Assembly (NCBI GenBank): GCA_023159155.1
Contig: JAJNNX010000025.1
Location: forward strand, 558,001 to 622,000
DNA from: Ustulina deusta
Taxonomy: Eukaryota > Ascomycota > Sordariomycetes > Xylariales > Xylariaceae
Reading direction: 5' to 3'
DNA: 64,000 nucleotides
Of the stretch, positions 58,275 through 64,000 are shown piece after piece (the stretch's first letter is position 1; each line of letters starts with the position of its first letter). The position numbers were made by a program, and so were the translations under genes. Below the pieces are notes generated by a model. The model was not told the DNA's origin, made no database searches, and saw only the letters and a list, made by a program, of their open reading frames with translations.

Positions 58275-59486
58275 ATGTCGGACGTTACCACGCTTTACTT
58301 CTCGACGCCGCCGGTTGCGAGGTTTGTCTTGATTCGTTTCTCGCCGTGTTGATCTGTCGCTGACGCCCGGGCGGTCAATAGAACTGTGGCTACAGTCGTG
58401 TTTCTCTGCTCCGTTGGTGTCTACACAGGCATGCTATCGATATATGGCTTCTTCTTCCATTACTCGATGCTACTCCAGTTCCCACCGGCCATCCACCGAT
58501 TGGTAACGAGCTTCCTCATAACGTCGAAAGACTTGGGTGTGCTCTTTGACACATATTTCGGTATGGATCGTGGGCCCGTTACACTATGCCGACTCTAATG
58601 GACCATCTGTTAGTGTACAACTATCTCAGCCAGATGGAAAGGAGCAATGCCAAGTTCTCCAAGAAAGAGGATTTGATATGGTATCTCATGTTCATCAGTG
58701 GCGTCATAGTGGTAGGTCATTTTGCACTTGTTCAATCTTGCCTTCAGCGGCTGGTCTTCATCCTATCACAATTATCCCTCATATATCTGCCCGCATAGTG
58801 TCGTACTTCTACTGCTATAGCGGTTCCTGGAACTGAGGAAGATTACCCCCGCTCTCCGACTGGTTCGTCATTCGCAAACCTCATTAGGGCCAGTTCGGAG
58901 TGTGGGCATGGTGGGATGTCTTATGGATGACTCGGGTGATGTCTTTGACAATTTGCTCGGGTGGTCTTTAGCGCCCTACATATTATCATTTTGTTCTTTG
59001 TCTCGCAACGTCCAAGTCCAGAGACGAAAACATAGTTGCTAACTACAACATTAGTTGGTCAATCAACTCTTTACCGGAGCTGTTCTATATTTGCATGCAT
59101 TGCTTATAGCAATCTGCTATACTGCAACCCAAGACCAGCGAGGGATGCAGGCACATTTCTACGTAGTGACTGTTCCTGCCCAGCTCATGCCTTGGTGCAT
59201 GCTCTTAGCCCAGCTTCTGTTTGCTGGCTGGGGCTCGTTCCTGCTAGGTCTAACTGGCATTTTTGCCGCCCACTTACACGACTTCCTAACACGAATCTAC
59301 CCTGAGTTTGGTCGTGGCACAAACTTGATTCCAACACCTGGGTTCATTTCTTGGATCTTACGCAATCCTCGAATAAGAAATACGGGATATGGAACAGCAT
59401 ACGTACCCCCTATCGATTCAAGCGGTCGAGGTGGTCCGTTGCCAGACTCATGGAGAAGCAAGGGACCAGGGAGACGCCTCGGTTAA
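58275..59486 (+). CDS. DER1: Derlin (Der1-like ER protein)
   Basis: Derlins are rhomboid-like pseudoproteases that help move misfolded proteins out of the ER. Exons are 58275-58321, 58382-58560, 58614-58711 and 59055-59486, giving 251 aa; phases fit and intron 3 ends with a TTGCTAAC branch. The TM segments run through TVATVVFLCSVGVYTGMLSI, the LVTSFLITSKDLGVLFDTYF block, LIWYLMFISGVIVLVNQLF, and AQLMPWCMLLAQLLFAGW. The C-terminal DFLTRIYPEFGRGTNLIPTP is a strong derlin signature. The Trp-Arg motif normal in loop 1 (...WRLVT) reads IHRLVTSF here, with His for Trp, and the usual YGSxLE segment is YNYLSQME. Intron 3 is unusually long (343 bp). The C-terminal tail is polar. Confidence 0.88.
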
Positions 59487-60191
59487 GGCTAGGAAACAAC
59501 GATAACAGAAATGAATAATGATGAATTGCTTTGGCAAAAAGCGAAACAATATTGAACCCTGAACTGTTCCTTGAGGATTGAGTGCTTTGTAAACGTGTCC
59601 CCTTAGTCGATTCCCGTCTCCTACAGTTCTAATTCGGGTCTAACTACCTCGGCGACTTTCACACACCTTTCCTTGCATCGCTCACCCTCACAGTTGCTCA
59701 CTTTGCATGCTGGTTAGGTACATATGGAATCATTAATTACTCGGATTGGACCTCGGCTGTGAGATGCCTCCCATAATCATGCAAATATATCATTGCAGGT
59801 CTAATTATGAGATATGGTTGAGGGGGTCACACCAGGAAAGGTGCAGAACCCACCAAGCACAGCATATACTTGCCGAACAGCACGTCTCAGAATTCGATTT
59901 ATCTGCATCCGAAACCTGTCTGTAGCAAATTGGGCTAGATTGTACACAATGATAGTATGTTGGCTATCGACCATATATCACACATCAATACTACTAGTAA
60001 GGTAGGAGCTTCGTTCTTCCGTCATTCATTATTCCATTGTAGACACATACCGAGGATTCCCTCATGCAATCTGGATTATCCACGTCTACCTGGGTATGAA
60101 AACAGTCTATTCATACAATTAATGCTGTCTGAAGCAATCTTCTCCGCTCATGCTCTTCATCGTCTTCCCACTTGGTGTGTCGCCCTAGTCG
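59487..60191. other. Intergenic between convergent genes
   Basis: Nothing supported. Frames at 59957-60271 are short and antisense to the next gene. Confidence 0.6.
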
Positions 60192-61286
60192 CTAATGAGT
60201 CTGTCCGCCACAATCGCAAGGCTCGACAACACCTCCGTCAGGCGTCGGTGTCAAGAACTCCGACTTGCTGATGTCCGAGAATCCGAAGAAGGCTTCGGTG
60301 TCGCGAGTCGGGCTGGGACAGTCGGGGAATGGATGTCAGATAGATATCTACCTCGTTGAGGATGGAACCGGGAGCAAAAACAACATACCTCACAAGTGTC
60401 ATGATGCCTGCATCGCTGGCGGCCAGGTATCCCCAGGACACGTAGAAGCCGCTCTCCTGGCACTTCATGTTGTAGAATTGCCACTTCGCGAGGTCGACGA
60501 CGTCGTCGGGCGCCTGGAGGTACAGAGTGCAGGGGACCGGCTCCAAGTCCTCGCCGTTGGTGCCGTCGATGGCGAAGCTCATGAACACGGTGTTTGTGCC
60601 GGTGTCGATTCCTGTCGTGGATGCTACTCAGTATTTTTTTCTGCGCTCCCACCCCCCACCCCCCTCCTCGTCCCTACCAACCAGTCCCCGTGCTAATGAT
60701 ACAGAAGTAGGTAGGTAGGTATAGTAAGAGTGGATCACTTACGACGTGCCAGGACCGGAATCGACCACACGACCTTGTCCCCACCGCTCTCTCGTCCGGC
60801 CAGGGACGGGGTCTTGGAACCGGAGTCTCTCACCGTCGACGTCTGCGGCGGGATGGCCCTGCCGGAATCGAGCGTGGCGTCGAGGAACGCGAAATTCGCC
60901 CGCGTGTCCTCGTTCACGTTCTCGACCACCATGGCCACGAACCCGTCCTCGTTGTGGCCCGCGCTGACGTAGAAGCCGTGGTGCGACTTGCTGCATCTGA
61001 CCGGGCCGAAATCATCGACGGCGCAGTCGTGGCCCTTGGGCACCCGCACGCTGAACTTGCAGTGCACCGGCGTGCTGTTGGCCGTCGTGCCGTTGGCTTC
61101 TGTGGCGGATTGCGTGATCGCCATCTTCCACTTGCAGGTCCTGTGCTTGTGCACCCGCTTGCGGGAGACCTGGTCGAGAGTCCATTGCTCGACCGGATAT
61201 GACGGTGCCGCGCTCGTGGGCTGGACGGGCGTGGCGGCGCCGAGGAGGGAGAGGAGAGCGACGGGGATGATGGTGAGGGAACGCAT
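60192..61286 (-). CDS. Secreted protein with two related domains, unknown family
   Basis: Minus-strand exons 61286-60743, 60611-60389 and 60312-60192 give 295 aa; all phases agree (donors GTAAGT and GTATGT). What look like two separate genes joined by an intron read as one protein. The signal peptide is MRSLTIIPVALLSLLGAATP. Domain 1 (about 50-150) has CKWKMAIT, VHCKFSVRVP, PVRCSKSHHGFYVSAGHN, GFVAMVVENV and RANFAFLDATLD. Domain 2 (about 182-280) repeats the pattern: VFMSFAIDGT, VPCTLYLQAP, NMKCQESGFYVSWGYL, GIMTLVSPTRD and TEAFFGFSDIS. Each unit therefore has a Cys on the second strand and a Cys before (H/S)GFYVS. No family is recognised. A TATATAAA box lies at 61451-61458. The likely location is outside the cell; function unknown. 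Confidence 0.8.
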
Positions 61287-62595
61287 TGTGGTATCGATAC
61301 CTATAATGTGGCTGATGATGGCGATGCAGTTATAGTGGGATAGCAATGAAACGGGCGAAGTCGTCGTGAGGCGATTCGGGGAACGCGGTGGGTGTGGCGA
61401 GATGTGGGTGGGCGAGGGAGTGAAGAGGTTCAACGTGCTTTGGGTGTTTGTTTATATAGACTGCCAGCAACTCGAGCCTGCCTCCTCCCCCAGGTCCAGC
61501 GTTTACGAAAGAGTAACTGACCTCTCTGCCTCGGTACTTACCCTGGGAATAGGAAGTTGAGGTGTATCCCGCCTCCCTCACATTCCCAGTTGCTTGTGAC
61601 GAGCAACCATGAGACATGGCAAGTGCAGATGTCCTTACCCCCCCTCCAGGGGAACCGACAAACTCAACATCGTTTCGGCTAGGTAGGAATAGCGAAGCCG
61701 TGCCCGAGCTCGTAGCCCTCGATCTTGCCTCGCTCTGCCCAGTGCTACGTCGACACGGCGGCGTGGTTACCCAGCACATCTGCATCTGCAATGTCTGCAT
61801 GTTTGCGGTTTTTCTGCACGTGTTATCGACGCTGCCGCCCCGGGGCCTCTTGTCAAACATGGCGGATTTGGAGGACGGAAGCCCGGACGCGCTCGGGTGC
61901 GTGCCGAATTAGCCCTAGGCAGCGATGGATTCACGAATAGACGGCCAGAATCCCATATATTCCTCGGTCGACAGCCCTTGCCGACTCCCGGAACCTGTGA
62001 GACGATGTTCTTCTCTACGGCGTTCCTGGATGGAACACCGCTCCAACAATAACGACTACAACCAAGAGGATCCTTCTTCGTCGTCGTCGCTAAATGGAAA
62101 TGGTTCAATTACGTCCGTTTGTTGTGGTAGCACTAGGAGAGGGCCGTAACCGGAGTCTTGATGAAAGACTTGGCTTTAGTCAGACTCTGGCCTCAAGGGA
62201 CAGTCGTTAGATTATTAGGTTTGAGGATGGCATCATCATCACAGCCTTCAATGTATTTGCCAATCGTGCCTACAAGTTGAAAGGGCTTGTGGGTCATGTT
62301 AATTCGCTCTTATTATTGAGCATGTGAAGAAGAATGCGATATAAGAATGAAAGGCATCTATCTCATAGCCGACGTAATAGATCAATTGATTACTATCTTG
62401 CATCTTGGCCGAGAATCCATGCGCGATAACCCAAAAAGTCGTATTCCAAATGTCCTAATATTCGTATCACATAGACCGATCCATTGTATCCCGCTGCAAA
62501 ATGCCGATCCAGATACCAAAAATCCTACAAGTCTGGTATATCCTTCCATATGCGCCAATACCCATGCATTAAATATTCATACAAATACGATATGC
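61287..62595. other. Intergenic, no gene seen
   Basis: The left part is the promoter of the secreted two-domain protein. Frames at 61330-61860 (minus) and 61616-61912 (plus) have no motifs. The right part is the 3' side of the membrane protein gene. Confidence 0.55.
61451..61458 (-). promoter_or_regulatory. TATA-like box
   Basis: TATATAAA read on the minus strand, about 165 bp before the start at 61286. Confidence 0.4.
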
Positions 62596-64000
62596 TCAGC
62601 CATGGAAGGCGCTCTTCCCTGCCTTGACTTCACCTTCAGCCATGGTCCAAGGATGTTTGCGACCGTCAGCCGCCGTTGTCTCAATGATTAGTGGTGGGGG
62701 CGGCTGTCTGCGCTTTGCCCACTGACTCTCCTTCAAAGGGGGTTCATTAGGAGCTATAGGTTTACTATTGTCTAGGCCAATAGAAATATCTGCCGGATGT
62801 TGGCTTTCTGAATTTGACACCGGCTCCGAAGGGTCATCTATCGGAGTGGCGCCCTGAACTGCAATCGTTGGTGGTGTGTATTTCTTAGGCACACGAATGC
62901 GAGGAACCGATGGAAATGCGAGGAACGGAACCTTATTTGCTCGAGCGGGGGGAGGAGGTGGTGGTAGGTTTTGTGTGCCAGAAGTAGAAGGCAGGGTGGA
63001 ATTTAGTAGGGGTCGTCGGTCCGGGGATGGTCCACGGCTGTCTATTGAAGAATTCCGAGTATGAGGAGGATACTGATTAGATGATGATCCACGGAATCGT
63101 GATGGATCACCCATTACTGCAACCGGAGGAAGCCCTGGTGGTGGCGGCGGCAACAAGCTAATCCCGCCGGCATCTTCTGTCGCGCGCAAATATGCTTGTA
63201 GGGCATAAGAATCTGGCTTATTCGTCTTGATGGGTCCTGAGGGTGATGGTTCTCGTGATCCTTGACGACTATAAGTTCGTGGAAGATAAGCTGGATGTGT
63301 GGGCAAGACACTTTGAGGATTATGCCTCATGTTGTTTGGGTTGGTGGCGTAATGCGGTTGGTTTGAATGGATTCCTCTTTCCAACATCTTATAGTACTCT
63401 GCATTGTTCGCATAATTGTTTTGTATGCGGGTATTGTAGTCGCTCATTTGCGATGGAGCCCTCTTCTCGCCGTCTAAAAATCCACGACCACGACCAACGA
63501 GAGGCGTGGTAGATCTATTTCCAGTTCGAGGGTCATTATGGGGTCCGACTGTCCCTAGAAAGAGACGCTTCTGACGGCGGCGGTAAACCCAGAACAGTGC
63601 TAGACCACCAAGGAATAGCAAAGCAGCCCCAAGTGAGATGCCAACAATAGCTCCAGTAGAAGTAATCCCGAAACTGTTACCTTTGCTATCCGACAATGTC
63701 TGGGAAAGGGGAGCGGTGATATTGACTAATGAACCGGTAAAGAGGGAGTCGCTGAGTCCAATCAATTCGCCTGGTGCTGGTTTTTGTTCACAGCCTGCTT
63801 TCAGTGCTGTCATGACTACAAAAGGTCAGCGATGTCGAGTCAGCATGTAGAAAGATATTCATACAATTTGACATATACCCCTGATTAGTGCTGGATGCAA
63901 AGCACTTGATGCAGTCGTCAACATTAGGTGAGCTTGCGAAATCGCCATCCGCTGTGCAATATTCGAATTGATCCCTATTTGAATCCAAGCTACCGGCTTC
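62596..64000 (-). CDS. Single-pass membrane protein with Cys-rich ectodomain (partial; 5' end outside window)
   Basis: Minus-strand exons are 64000 (open edge) to 63865, and 63815-62596. The visible part is about 450 aa. The ectodomain piece has paired cysteines (FEYCTADGD, DDCIKCFAS, KAGCEQKP) as in fungal surface proteins with repeated C-x-x-C units, then ELIGLSDSLFTGSLVNITAP. A single transmembrane helix, TGAIVGISLGAALLFLGGLA, is followed by the stop-transfer RRRQKR. The cytoplasmic ~330 residues are disordered and Pro/Ser-rich with polyproline runs (SLLPPPPPGLPP, NLPPPPPPAR) that could bind SH3 or profilin-type partners. The layout suits a wall-stress or surface sensor, which is inference. 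The N-terminus and signal peptide lie beyond 64000. Confidence 0.8.

Noticed and set aside
58711..59054. A hidden extra exon in the long third derlin intron
   Set aside because: An AG-flanked stretch near 58970-59035 can be translated, but direct joining of 58711 to 59055 keeps phase and gives the expected VIVLVNQLF helix, so an extra exon is not needed.
60251..61433. Two separate minus-strand genes instead of one
   Set aside because: A GTAAGT donor at 60742 and an acceptor at 60612 join them in phase, and the second part alone has no signal peptide or good start.
1..64000. Biosynthetic cluster, CRISPR array, transposon or defence island
   Set aside because: No backbone synthase, transposase, integrase, reverse transcriptase or spaced repeats were seen; the P450 and SDR genes are scattered and without a shared pathway.

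Overview
The window is nuclear DNA of a filamentous ascomycete (Pezizomycotina; gene content suggests a Sordariomycete, which is an inference). The basis is many short GT-AG introns (about 50-180 bp) with CTAAC/CTRAC-type branch sites, pyrimidine-rich leaders, no operons, a tRNA-Thr with an intron, and a mixture of clear fungal housekeeping genes with small secreted proteins. I support 25 protein genes and one tRNA. Exon joins were worked out by hand from splice signals, reading phase and family conservation; no alignment was run.

Left part (1-25 kb), gene-poor. It holds a Thr-rich secreted protein (939-2433), then a 6.6 kb stretch without a convincing gene, with a G21 tract and a cluster of inverted repeats. 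Next come a disordered conserved nuclear-type protein (9047-10465), thymidylate kinase (11503-13081), an SDR oxidoreductase (13966-15215), tRNA-Thr(CGT), a second SDR (minus), a secreted calcineurin-type metallophosphatase (minus) and a small secreted protein (23033-23647).

Middle (25-45 kb). Genes are a CYP504-type P450 (phenylacetate hydroxylase family), GTP cyclohydrolase I divergent from TAF11, a capsule-synthesis-like glycosyltransferase with very high GC, a vacuolar-type M20 carboxypeptidase (CPS1-like), a small orphan protein, a MetX-like alpha/beta hydrolase with a 16-base micro-exon and a GC-AG intron, a CutC protein and an atypical SDR.

Right part (45-64 kb), richer in housekeeping genes. 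It has GEP4 (cardiolipin pathway) divergent from ORC2, a GFA-domain protein, a 6-Cys secreted peptide, a small conserved membrane protein, RFC4 divergent from the arginine gene ARG7, a derlin (DER1), a secreted protein made of two related domains, and the 3' part of a single-pass membrane protein that runs off the right edge.

DNA replication is over-represented: thymidylate kinase, ORC2 and RFC4 all lie here, and ORC2 and RFC4 each carry an ACGCGT (MCB/MBF-type) box about 110-140 bp before their start codons. I found no biosynthetic gene cluster, defence island, CRISPR array or intact transposon. The least familiar items are the two-domain secreted protein at 60192-61286, the other small secreted proteins, and the GTGCAAGC inverted-repeat cluster near 8.1 kb.
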